From Hirudo medicinalis (lineage: Eukaryota > Annelida > Clitellata > Hirudinida > Hirudinidae), in contig MPNW01000108.1 in the NCBI GenBank assembly GCA_011800805.1, positions 266,332 to 330,331 of the forward strand: DNA of 64,000 nucleotides. Reading direction: 5' to 3'. A program made the translations under genes and the position numbers. Shown one piece after another: positions 13,023-24,900 of this stretch (the first letter of the stretch is position 1; the number at the start of each line of letters is the position of its first letter). The notes under the pieces were generated by a model. It ran no database searches and was not told the DNA's origin. It was given only the letters and a program-made list of their open reading frames with translations.

Positions 13023-16000
13023 TCATCATCATCATCATCATTATTATTATTATTATTATTATTATCACTATTACTATTACTATTATATTGTGATGAACTT
13101 TGACTTTTGACTTATTTTATTTGTCACCATTCTTTTCATGGCAACGAATTTATTTTACAAATTTTTTTAACAAATAACAACAAATATTTTTGAAATGTCA
13201 TTCATTTCCTTCAGACGACGAAACCAGAGTTGTCTTGAAAAATGTTGATCCAAAAGTACCAGGATCAGATTACATTAACGCCAACTACGTCAGGGTGAGA
13301 TATGCTTATCATACGCTTGCTTATCATATGCTTGTTTATCATATGCTTGTTTATTACGCACCTGTTTGTCGTGTACCTGTTTATCATACACCTGCTTCAG
13401 GTACAGATACACCTGTGTACTTGCAATATCATTCAACCTTTTATAATAATTGAATTATTACAATTTAAATGTGTAAATGACATTATTGCAATGTAAATAC
13501 TTAAATGTCATTATTAACATGTAAATAAGTAGCCGGGCAACAGCGACCAGCACATTCGTCATTCCGCCAAATTGAAAAAAAAACTCAATTTGAATCAAAT
13601 TTACCTTTTACATCCACCTGTCCATCAATCAGCCAGCACTGAAACCTGGATTGGATTTTTCAGGTGAAGGAGGTTGTACCTGAGATGAAAAGGACTTACA
13701 TCGCTACTCAGGGATGCGTGAAGAGCACAGTGGAAGACTTTTGGAACATGGTGTGGTACGAGGACATTGTGATCATAGTAATGATCACAGAACTCGTTGA
13801 GAAGCAAAAAGTGATTTTTAAATTTATTTTGTAAATTTTTGTGAATTATGTTTTATTATTCTTCTATTGCATTTTCAGACATTTAATATTTTGAATATAA
13901 AGAATGTAGTTTTGTTTAATGACATTACTTATGAATCATGACTGTCTTAATGACAACTGCATAATATGACTATTGTTATCCACATAGCACTTAATTATAG
14001 TGCGATTATTCATGCGCATATTAATTATGAATGTATTTAAATAAATATTAATCGTATATGTTAAAGTATGACATTGTTACAAGCAGTGGAGTGATGTTGA
14101 ATGTTTCACAGCACAAATGCCACATGTACTGGCCAAAGGAAGACGATATACTGGCCTTTAAACTGTTCTCTGGACCAATCAGCATCCACGTAGAGACGAC
14201 CACCGAGAGAGAAGATTACATCATCAGAAAGCTTGAAGTGAAGCATGACAATGTCTGCCTTATTTATTTCATAAATACTTTCGTTTGTCATTCAAAAGAA
14301 TGTTATTATCATTTCATCTAATTTGTAAGCCTCATCTTGACGCTCATTTACTCGAAATAATTTAATTGACATAATTATCATTGATTTCAAGTTCTCCTAA
14401 ATAGATGGTCCTAAATAGATGGTCCTAAATAGATGGTCCTAAATAGATGGTCGTGCATGAAAGGCTATTTGCAACGCTTTCAATTTTAGACATTGACTGG
14501 TCTTAAGAGTTAATGGTCAGTATTTCATGATTATCGTCATCATCGTCGACATTATCAGCAACAAGACACTGTAAATTAATTAGTCCTGCAACGATCCAAT
14601 AAAAATCTCCTCCCAGCAAAGTACTCGTGAGCAACTACAAAGCGCGTCAAATCCAATTTTTCCCGAAATCACGCGATTCCACCAATCATCATTTTAGAAA
14701 GTGTGTCAATCTTTCAGGAATCCAGGTCGGTTTATCAGTATCAGCACTTCAAGTGGCCCGACAAGTGCACTCCTAAGGACGTCAGCGGAAGCATCGAGTT
14801 CCTGCTGGAAATCAACGCCAAAGCGAAGGAACTGATGCTACCCGAGGACGCCAACCTTCTCATCCACTGCAGGTGACGACATTATTAACATGTCGTGACT
14901 TAACTTAAATAAATTTCAATTGCTTTGAAATCACCATTAACATCGAATTATTGACTGTGGATTAAAATGATTAACTATTAATTGAGACGATTAACTATTA
15001 ATTGAGACGATTAACTATTAATTGAATGAAATGAGAACGAAATGATAAACATTTGAAATAATGTGTCTCCAATGAATTGCACTAGCGCTGGCATCGGGAG
15101 GACGGGTTGCTTCATCCTAATTGACGTCATCATCAACCTCATCAAGTTGAAAGGTTGGATGCCACCGATTGCAAAAAGTTATGTGATGTAATAATGAGTG
15201 ATAATAATGAATTCACGATGGTCACGATGTTGAACTTGAATTTAGCTGATCTTTTGAGTGCCTTGTGAAAGTGAAACTTGTCTTGAGCGCCTACAAGAAT
15301 ATAATAGCACGTGGTATGTGATATTATTAAAAAGAAATACTGATTTAAATGCTATAACACATGTGTAATGGTGTCATATGATATCGATGTATCCGAATAA
15401 TAAGTGAAGGCGTTGCAATCGCCCGAGCATTTATGTAGCGCCCATACCCGATGGCGATTCCTGGGTTGCGAACACGACACTTTACGACTGTTGTCACCCA
15501 CTGAGATGACATGCACAATTCTATGAAGTAAATGTTATGAGATGGCATGGATTAACATGATTTCCATGAATTATTTATTCTGCTTAAAAGCCCTTGAGTT
15601 TCCATGCCAATATTTCTAACAATTCGCTAGTGTTTTTAAGCATTTTAAGACAATTTCATGCAAAATACTCGAATCGCATGTCGACAATCACATGTGAAAT
15701 TCTACTCCAAAGTTCAGTCGACGGCTTTATTTCCATTTTATCACAGTTTCTAAATGTGCTTTGGCGTGATATATTGATATATTAATATATATTGATATAT
15801 TGGCACTCCGTTGATATTTGTGAAGAATTTAAAACTGAGAGGTTGAAAGGACAAGTTGAGAGGTTGAGATGGAAAATTACTTCCTTTGTAGGAATAAAAA
15901 TATTTATTCAATTCATTCATGCATGTATTCGTGACTGTCTTTCTTTTTCTCATGCATTCAAATTTTCCTTGAAGCAAAATATCTTTGTAGATATTAAGGA

Positions 16001-17451
16001 CACGACTAGGTAAGCTAGGTAATAATATTTTGTTATAAATATATTATTATATAATATTGGTAGTGGGTATTATGCATAACATTCTAAATTCGTATTAGCA
16101 GTTCAGATTAATAATATTATATTAAAATAAAAATATTACTATCCATATCATTATCATTACTATTTATATATTTTTAATAGAATTTTAATATAAATAAATA
16201 TAATATAATTATAAATTAAAGTGATAATCATATTACAATAATTAATAATACAATAACATAATACTGTAATATATTATATTTAATAATAATAACATATATA
16301 TATATATATTAATATTATAATAACGTAATATTATAATATACATAATAATAATAATATTAATATTTGTAATATTATAATTATTATTATTATTATTCATTAT
16401 CGATATTAAAATAAATGCAACAATGTCAGGAATCAATACAAGCGTCAACATTCAGAGGTTACTGTCCTCAATGAGGAACCAGAGAGCAGGACTTGTTCAG
16501 ACTGACAAACAATATACTTTCGTGTACAAGGCAGTTCAGTTCTACATCAATAAATGTGTGAAGGTGTGGAGATGTTACTGCTTTCACTGAAGACTTAATG
16601 TGCTCAAATTAATAACTCATTTATTAATAACTTAATTAATAATATATTAATGACTTTTTATCTTTTATTATCTATTTCAATTTAAATATTAATTGTGGAA
16701 CAATTCAGCATTAATTTGCATCCAAATAATTTGTAGATTGGTTAATTCATTTTTGGATTAATTTTTTATTCAAATTTTCAAATGTGGAGTTCAGTGACAA
16801 GTTAGATGAATTAGCGAGCATTCAAATTTAATAAATCACGTATCCAAGCTGAGGGGGGTGACGTGGTTATAATAATTTATTTATTATATTTTATGACCTA
16901 TCATGATAATTTATGCAAAATTTGTGATTAACTCCAGAACCATCCAACCATTGAGGACGGACTTAAGCCACCTGCTCCAATAAGACCCAAGTAATTTTTA
17001 AATGGGAAAATATTTATTATCATATGATAATATTTTATTTATTATGATAATATTTTATTTATTATGATAATATTTTATTTATAATGATAATATTTTATTT
17101 ATTATGATAATATTTAATTTATTATGATAACATTTAATTTTTTACGATAATATTTTATTTATTTATCATTTATCATAACAAAAGCAATTATTTTTTTAAA
17201 TCAATTAATTTAGCTTTTGCAAACGCTTTCTAAGTAAGTAATAGATGAAAAACAACAAGGCATTGATTGAATAACTTCTTTTTGTTGTTGTCGTGGAATT
17301 TAAGCAACTATAAACTACTTTAAGTTATCTTAAAAATATGCAAATATGTTGGTTATTTAATAATAATTAGCATTAATTATTTTAATTTTACAATAAATTC
17401 GACAGACCATCAGACGACATGTACGAAAATCTGAAACTTTCAAGCCAATGA
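9755..17451 (+). CDS. PTPN11: SHP/corkscrew-type tyrosine phosphatase (two SH2 domains plus PTP), about 573 aa
   Basis: Cytosolic non-receptor tyrosine phosphatase that relays receptor-kinase signals. Fifteen exons join in phase: 9755-9762, 9852-9980, 10046-10246, 10304-10469, 10543-10674, 12067-12222, 12518-12623, 13215-13294, 13664-13810, 14112-14252, 14718-14872, 15086-15153, 16430-16563, 16938-16990, 17406-17451. The start MSTLDCVHRF sits in a tiny first exon. N-SH2 has GSFLIRPS and [15 protein letters not shown]2 has WFHPNL and GAFLVRE. The PTP domain has [24 protein letters not shown], a WPD loop and the signature [10 protein letters not shown] split over two exons, then a Q-loop region NQRAGLVQT. 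The short tail ends with MYENL, a Grb2-type pYxN site like the one near the SHP2 C terminus. The WPD loop ([10 protein letters not shown]) is one residue shorter than usual and has altered flanks. The symbol follows the vertebrate orthologue; SHP1 versus SHP2 cannot be separated here. AATAAA is at 17519-17524. Confidence 0.95.
11195..11790 (-). mobile_element. Non-LTR retrotransposon 3' fragment, family A copy 1 (phosphatase intron)
   Basis: About 600 bp resembling 27930-28610 block by block. Shared strings include TGACAAAAATGACCTGATAT, AACAGTGAGTCAGATATCTT and GTAGCAGCTTTACGAG. This copy lacks an internal segment of roughly 90 bp present in copy 2, which in copy 2 encodes the WNALP motif of a reverse-transcriptase C terminus on the minus strand. 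It lies in the large intron 10675-12066. Confidence 0.8.
12640..13090. repeat. GGAT tetranucleotide and ATT/ATC microsatellites in a phosphatase intron
   Basis: An imperfect (GGAT)n/(GAAT)n tract covers about 12640-12910, and an ATT then ATC then ATT tract covers about 12985-13085. Both lie inside the intron 12624-13214. Their open frames are artefacts. Confidence 0.85.
14397..14452. repeat. 14-bp tandem repeat, four copies
   Basis: Unit CTAAATAGATGGTC four times in the phosphatase intron 14253-14717. A second short array, unit GATTAACTATTAATTGAGAC three times, lies at about 14969-15024 in the next intron. Confidence 0.85.
15428..15500 (+). mobile_element. Dispersed-element tail (GCGCC / ACACGACA-TTACGACT family)
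   Basis: Contains TTTATGTAGCGCCCATACCC and GGGTTGCGAACACGACACTT followed by TACGACTGTTGTCACC. Closely similar strings occur near 34600-34720 and 46493-46530. It lies in the phosphatase intron 15154-16429. Confidence 0.6.
17021..17160. repeat. 20-bp minisatellite, seven copies
   Basis: Unit ATTATGATAATATTTTATTT repeats seven times in exact 20-bp register, with point variants, in the last phosphatase intron (16991-17405). Confidence 0.93.
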
Positions 17452-17524
17452 TCACCGATCTTCTTCTCACATTTCTCAATATCTCTCTTTTCATTCCTCT
17501 TGCATTCTTTCATTTCTCAATAAA

Positions 17525-18734
17525 TAATAAACTGTCGACACTTGTTTTTGTATTTCATTGGACATTTACACGATTTGATGAATGATTTCATTTATTGGAG
17601 AAATGCTTAAATGAATAAATCAATCAATTTGTCTAAAATTTACGGAATCTCCATAAAATTCCTGAGTTACACATATTTAAAAAGCAGATTTGATGGGTTC
17701 ACACGAGGAATTAATTGTTCGTCGATTCACAAGTGCGGTTGTTAATTGCAGTGTTGCAGCATTTGATTCAATTGTTGATTAATTCAATATTAATCAATAA
17801 TGCTTATAAATGCCATTGATTTGATTACAATGTGAATAATATTTTTATTTAATAACGGATAATAATTTAATAATAACTAGTTAGTAAAATAATTACCGAC
17901 GGCAATAAGTTAGCTTCTCAGCAGATCGAGAAAGACTTGTAAGAATTGTTCCAAACTGAGACATAAATCTGAATAAATGTCGTTTTATTGAATTTCTTCA
18001 AATAAATTCAATTTCCCAATTAATCTCAGAACGAGGCCATTAATGACATTAGAAAGTAACACTCAGTCGAAGATGCAACAAAGTGATGACATTATTTTTT
18101 GTATTTATTTAAATGTGCATCAATTGATATATTCAATGTTTTAAATTTAAGTTAATTTAAATGCAACTATAATGATTACCTAATATTACAATTCAATAAT
18201 TGTTAATTATGAACAACAAATGATAAAGCGTTTAAATTCCCTGGAAATGTTTCAAGCATTCATCACTATGTGTGCTTAAAAACCTTGGCAAGGGATCTCA
18301 TTGCTATACTTCAAAGATGAGTTGATGACACTCAGGTCGAAAGTTCAACTTGGAGTGGGGGATCAATTTGATCGCCTCGGACGACCTTGGACGACCGTGA
18401 AAAGCTCTCTCAATCACTGAGATGGAATTCAAAGTTGGACACTTTCCAAGTGCCGGTGATGACGTCATAAGAGATGGAAGAAACCAAATCCGCCTCTTAA
18501 AAAAAACTACAATCAATCCGTTGGTCTTTTGATCAAAAAACTTTCAAAAAAAATGTTTCCCTTTTATTAGTTTAATTATTAAACCGCCATTAAATGAAAA
18601 TTTGAAGAGTTTATTCTGCATTGTCAGCAATTAAACGATTAAAAAATAATAATTACAATTTTAATGCTTCAAATGATGATTCAAAAACAGTAAAAGAATT
18701 AATGAATTCGTATTTTTTCCTTTTAAAATAAAAT
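17525..18734. other. Intergenic stretch between two convergent genes
   Basis: Between the phosphatase poly(A) signal and the 3' end of the minus-strand polycystin-like gene I see only AT-rich sequence, short open frames without splice or homology support, and no repeat array. Confidence 0.5.
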
Positions 18735-18739
18735 TTATT
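18734..18739 (-). terminator. Poly(A) signal overlapping the stop codon of the polycystin-like gene
   Basis: On the minus strand the coding end reads CTTTTTCAATAAATTTT: the stop TAA lies within AATAAA. It is the only hexamer I saw close to the end of this gene. Confidence 0.6.
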
Positions 18740-21700
18740 GAAAAAGTTCGCATTTCTTGAAGGTCCAAAGGAAGGAAATTGTGAGAATCTTTAGGGGTTC
18801 AAAGATGCAGAATTGGTAGACACACGACATGAAGAGGCTGATGACCCAAATGTTTGCCGCCTCTTTCTGGACGTGTTCATCTCCGCCCAACAAAACAATC
18901 AAATTGAATGAAAGTATGGAGAGAAGTATGGCACAAAAGATGCAAATCCGTTTCAAATTCTGGGGAACGTTCTTCCACAAATTTTCTTTGAAATATTTCT
19001 TTCTGATGTCGCGTGCCAGTTCTGACATTTCAAAAGATGAACCAGTTTTCAGTTTGTCTCCCTCCGTTGGGGCTGCATTCTGATTGGTCGAGGAAGCCAT
19101 GCTGCTGTAACTGGACGAGTTGACCTCCAGGTGTCGAAGTTCAAGGGAAGGTGAAGGATTGTTTGTGGTGGAATCCATTGAAGGCGAAGGTCGTCCTGTC
19201 ATTATTGGAGGACTTGAGACGTTCGATCGCTTTTTATGCGACTTGATGCGACCAGGTCTGATAAGTTCGTGGTTGGAAATTAACCTGTCGTGATGATTAA
19301 TAAAGTATTTGGTTATCAATTAAACAAATATCAAACATTTAATTTATCAATTGATCAATTAATTAAATTGATTAAATCAATCGATGCACAACTGCCTTTA
19401 ACAATTGAGCAGAATTGATCAACGAACTTGTTGTGATTGCATCGATTTCTTTCAACACTTCCAGCCACGAACCACTTCCCCAAAAGCCGTATTTCTGAAT
19501 GACAATGTGCACTCAAAATAATCGCCTCAACTAAATATATATTGGCTCACCTCCTGCGAATATGTCATCGGCACCTCTCAGCAGGCTGGTGTTTTCTGTT
19601 TGCAAAAGCTTCAAGACTTCGTGAACTTCAGGTCTGTTACATCGACCAAACCTCAGCAGCAAATTTGAAAGGTTTGTTTCAGCCTGGTTGACAATTTTTT
19701 CTCTAAAAATCTTTACATCGCTGGTGAATCTTTGATGAAATAGTAGTTGCACGTCCTCCATCTTCAGTTGAACCTCCTCTGAGCATGCCCCAGTGAGGGC
19801 TCTGAGGAAATCTTCCAAGAGGACACTCATTTTTTCCTCGACTATCTTCACCGATTTCTGAACTTCCTGCCAGAGAATTCGTTCGAGTATCAAAGGTGAG
19901 CATCTTCTCATGGATGAATTCAATGCAAATCTCAAAGATTTTTCTCTGCATTTCCTGCAGGTCAATCGACCCTGACAAAACCTGGTTTCGTCCAATTTGT
20001 CTACTGCGTGAGAAAGCAGACAAATGACATTCATTCCACAAGTCATGCTGTTCTCATTGGAAGAAGAGTGAATAATGAAATGTCCGGATGTAGAATTGAA
20101 GTTGCAGGCGATTTTGCGTTGTTTAGAGCACAGCTGACACTTTTTCATTTGAGAAGATTTTTTAAATGAGCACAGATGCTTAAAAGAGGATAATTGAGAG
20201 CAGGCGAATGTGGTCAGGGCATATTTCGTGAATAGAGACGCCATCTTGTTGACTTTAACGAAATCCCTGAAAAATAGGGAAACGTTTCTTAAAATTTTAA
20301 CGAAAATAAACTTAAAGTCATCTTCGTCCGTATCTTCGATCAAATCGAGCGCCAAAAAGATCAGACGTGCGCTGAGGTGATCGCTCATTTCTTTGGATTG
20401 GAGTTGGATTTCATCCTCGTGTCCGTGAACAAACTTTCTCCATAACTCAAAACCAATTTTTTGAATCTGAACACTGTTCAGCATCAGATCACGCGTGTTT
20501 CTGTCCGTGCTTGAGAAAAGTTCCTGAAGGAAATTGAAGCAACTTGCCTGAGGAGGACTGACGTGTTCGTCGAGATGAAAAAATTTCCTTGCATTATCCC
20601 TACGGATTTTCAAGCTAACCATGAGCTGGGAGAAAGCAGTTTCGGTTTCTGACAACATTCCCGCCTTTATTGCCCGGTAACACTCGTCTGATTGTTTGGA
20701 CAGGATTTCGCTAATGGAGCAAACAAGGAAGTGTGTCAGAGCTCCAAAATTACTTCCATTCTTTTCTGAAACGACCTGGTTCAAATTTCTTTGTGATAAG
20801 CATGTTCTCAAGTAAATACTCAGAACGTCACTTAGTTTCGTGAAGTCCTCATCCAATTTCCCTCTCTCCAATATGTCTTCGGCTTTAACTCGGAACGTCC
20901 TCAAACGGGGAAGAAAATTCACAACAAAATGTGCCTCTTCCGATCGACAATATTCTTCTCGTAGTTTTACGTTTTCCAAACATTTCTGCCAAACATCAGC
21001 TAAAATTCTGTTGAAGAATGCTTCACTCGAATGAATCTTGGACTTGGGATTTTTAAAAATAGAATTGGGAAAAGTTTCATTTTGATCGAATCGAAGCAAG
21101 CATTCATATGCGAGCATTTCCAATGTACGATTGATGGAAGTCATCTGTCTTTCCACGTCAAGCTCGTCTGTGCTTGCAGTGACGTGATTGCCTTCACCCA
21201 CGATTTTTACGATCTGCCCTGAGAGGAGAAGGGGTGACTCCTCAAATTGATTTCTGATTTGTCCTCGTTCAAATGGGAAGGAGTGCTGAAGTCTGGAATG
21301 GCCTGCCTTTTTTTTCATCAGTTTCATTCTTTTCCATGCAGAACTTCCATACAATTTGACCAACCTTGCGAGATCGAGAGTCTTGTTTGTTTTCCTTCCT
21401 CTCGACAAACACTTTCTCCGACGTCTCATATTTTCTCTCGGCATGAATCGAGGAGCAAACTTCGTGTCGGTGCACAAATTGCCGGAATTGTTGCTGCTCC
21501 AGTTTCTAGCCAGGACTTCAAATTCCATCCTGCCGACGTCATCCGCCATGAAAGTCGATCCCAACTCTGACGCGTTGTTTTGATTTTTCCCCGTTTGTTT
21601 CTTGACTTCAACTGGAGTAAAATTCTGGAGGATGCTGGTGCTGGCGATGGAAAAACGTCTGTAGTTGAGTTGGAGGAAGGTGGTCAAAGAAGTAGCAATA

Positions 21701-21931
21701 AGGACTGCTACCAACATTGCCATCACGTGACTAGCGGAGAAGACGACCGTGTTACCCTGATCAATCCTGACGTAGAAGAGGAGGAGGAGCATGAGGCAGG
21801 AGACCAACAAGTAGCAGAGGAAGACGTTGACAAGGACATCCAGGAATTTGTCCGTGTGCCTCGTTGTGAAGCGACTCAACCACAAAAAAGTCTCCAACGC
21901 TGATGCTCTGATGTTGTGCCGGAGTAGCCTG

Positions 21932-21962
<31 letters not shown>

Positions 21963-24900
21963 TTTTAAATATTTCACGTTCACATTTGTACTTTAGTTTT
22001 GTTTGCTTAAGTTTGATGTTCATAAAAATCAAATGAAATTAAGTACAACACTTAAAATTTCTTTTAAGTGCAACTGTCGTCAATCAATTTTTATTCTTCT
22101 GCCGTTCTAAAATATCGAAGTCATTTCAATAGTTGAATCATTACGATGTCATTAACTAAGCTAAAAATTAATTATTCTAAATAATCATTAATAAGTAAAT
22201 ATTAGATCATTAATAGTTAATGATTACAAATTAAATAAATAAATTTAATTTAATATAATCAATTTGTGATACAACAACAATAATAATAAATCCTACTGCA
22301 AGTATTTCGTCTGTTTACCCGCCATCACTGACTCTGAATACCCGGACACAGCGGTGAGACACCGTTCGACGGGGAAGTAATGGAAGGAGGAGTCACTGAG
22401 GACATGGACTGTTACGTAACTTAGGCCCCTGGAAATAATTATTCAATCGGTTAATAATTCATGATATTGTAATTGTAATTGTGTGGTGAAATTAATGTCT
22501 TCAGGATTCAATATTTTTAACGATGTTATTGTTAAAAACTATTTATGAAACCATGAATATTTATGAAATCATGAACAGCATTTCAACCACAATTATGGAC
22601 TTGTTTTAAAAACCACAGCGCCTACAAATATCTTTCATTTCAAAGTTTAACAAATTCTTTTGATGATACAAATTTTCCATCGTCATTATCATTATCATCA
22701 TTATCATCTTCATCGTCATTATCATTATCATCATTATCATCTTCATCGTCATTATCATTATCATCATTATCATCTTCATCGTCATTATCATTATCATCAT
22801 TATCATCTTCATCGTCATCACAAGTTCTTTGAGATGTCTCAACAAAACAACGCTCCTTCCACTTCAAAGCACCACAGGTATCCATGGCAACAGGTATCCG
22901 CGACAACGAACCATTTTGCAAACTTTTCCTGCGACATGAGGTTCACAGAAACTCCGATCAGGTTTCCGACGTGGACTGAAATAAGAGATTTTTTAATTTT
23001 AATTGATATTTATTTTTAAATTAATTTCTATTAATTTTTTTTTATAATGTTATAAAATAAAAATATTCCGATTTATTTTATATTTTCCAGCACCAAATTG
23101 CAATTTCATTGAAAAGAATTATCACAAAGATCAGCAAAACAAATTAAAAATTTTCGATGTTATTTCGAAATGGAAAAATTGTTAAACTTATCCTTTGTAA
23201 ACAACTTTAAATATTTAAAAAAAAAACTTCTAGGCATGTTTTCAGTCAAGTCATCGACGGACGTCACAAGCATCACAAGAGTGATGGTAAATCCAGCAAC
23301 CACAATAACAATGTCATCGTAATTGCAATCATCATCGTCGTCGTCATCATCAGCGGCAGCATCACTTTTCTTCATCGTCATCATCTCACAGTAACAAGTT
23401 TCAACCTCCGGGATTGATGTGGAAGAAATCATGTGAGCATTTAGAGAAAACAGCCTCCAACTCGTTGTCTGGTTGTGCCGACAATTCGTAGTCCTCCGTG
23501 TTGGCCTGTGTGCCTTGGAGGGAAAATATTACCGTTCCTCTCATGCTTTTGTCTGCAGTGACATTCATACGTTATAAAATGTGATTATGCATTTCAATTC
23601 TTGATGACTAGGACGTTAACAAATATCTTTCAACTCCAAGTTTTGTGGGACAAACGAAACAATTCCAAATTGATAATTTAAAATGAAATACTTCATCACG
23701 AACAACACATGAAAGCCGTTTAAAGACAAAGTAAACGTTGTTGTCATTGTTTACTGCAAAATAAACGGCCGAAAGCGTGCGATATTTCAAATAATCGCTC
23801 TCATTTTATCGTCAAACTGCCTTCATACATCATTTAAAATGGGTTATTTATTTATTTATTCATTCATTCATTCATTCATTCATTCATTCATTCATTCATT
23901 CATTCATTCATTCATTCATTCATTCATTCATTCATTCATTCATTCATTCATTCATTCATTCATTCATTCATTCATTCATTNATAAATATATTTTAACCAT
24001 AAATATATTTTAACCATAAATATATTTTAACCATAAATATATTTTAACCATAAATATAATTTAATCATAAATATATTTCAATCATAAATATATTTTAATC
24101 ATAAATATATTTTAATAATAAATATATTTTAATCATAAATATATTTTAATCATAAATATATTTTAACCATAAATATATTTTTTTTCTTGAAAATACTACT
24201 TATATTTCCAGGTTATGGCTTCCGCATTTGAGTTAAAATCCCGCTGAACTCTGAAGATGCATTTAAGTGATTCAATAGACGAGGAAAACCTGCACTTTAC
24301 AGTTTTCACTCAGAGGAGGAAATTTCACTTTCACTCAACTTCGTCCAATTGATTGAAATCCGATTGAAAGGTGAAATCCTCAAACACGAGTGGTGTTATG
24401 ATATATTCTGCTATGATGAAATCGGGTGCCACAAAACAAATCCTTCACAAAACCCAACGATTCATTAAATTAGGATTAAGTACATTTATTTTTGCTGAAA
24501 GCGATAGCAAATTGATCAGTTCAACTTTACAGCCAAACACACGTCTTGCTGAAATTTCAAAACTTTTTCGAGATCTGTCTTGAAATCGCTTTCGACAGAA
24601 ATGATTTGGTTTTTACATGCAGCCAAATGAAGTTCTTCCGTGCAATATTGATAATAAATATTGAATTTATAATTATTATTGAATGAATTATTAATTTTAT
24701 GAACCTGATTTGCACCCGGTAATAAAAGCCACGACGTAACAGTTTTCTTGGTTTTGCTTGAGAGGATCAAGAAGGAATATGGGACTCTGAGCACAAAATT
24801 ATTTCTTAATTATACATAATTATAACGTTGTATTTATTTTAGTAAATTTAATAATAATTATTGAATTGTTATCAATTTATAATATTATTTAATTAAATCC

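Noticed and set aside
21930..22032. PolyGln start and upstream Met of the 833-codon minus-strand frame
   Set aside because: The CAA repeat lies on the intron side of an acceptor ending CACAG at 21929; the exon starting at 21928 joins the previous PLAT exon in phase, so the polyGln is intronic.
23881..24180. Regular short repeats that might suggest a CRISPR array
   Set aside because: The units are contiguous with no unique spacers, and the genome is eukaryotic. The same applies to the arrays at 7808, 17021, 29727 and 51400.
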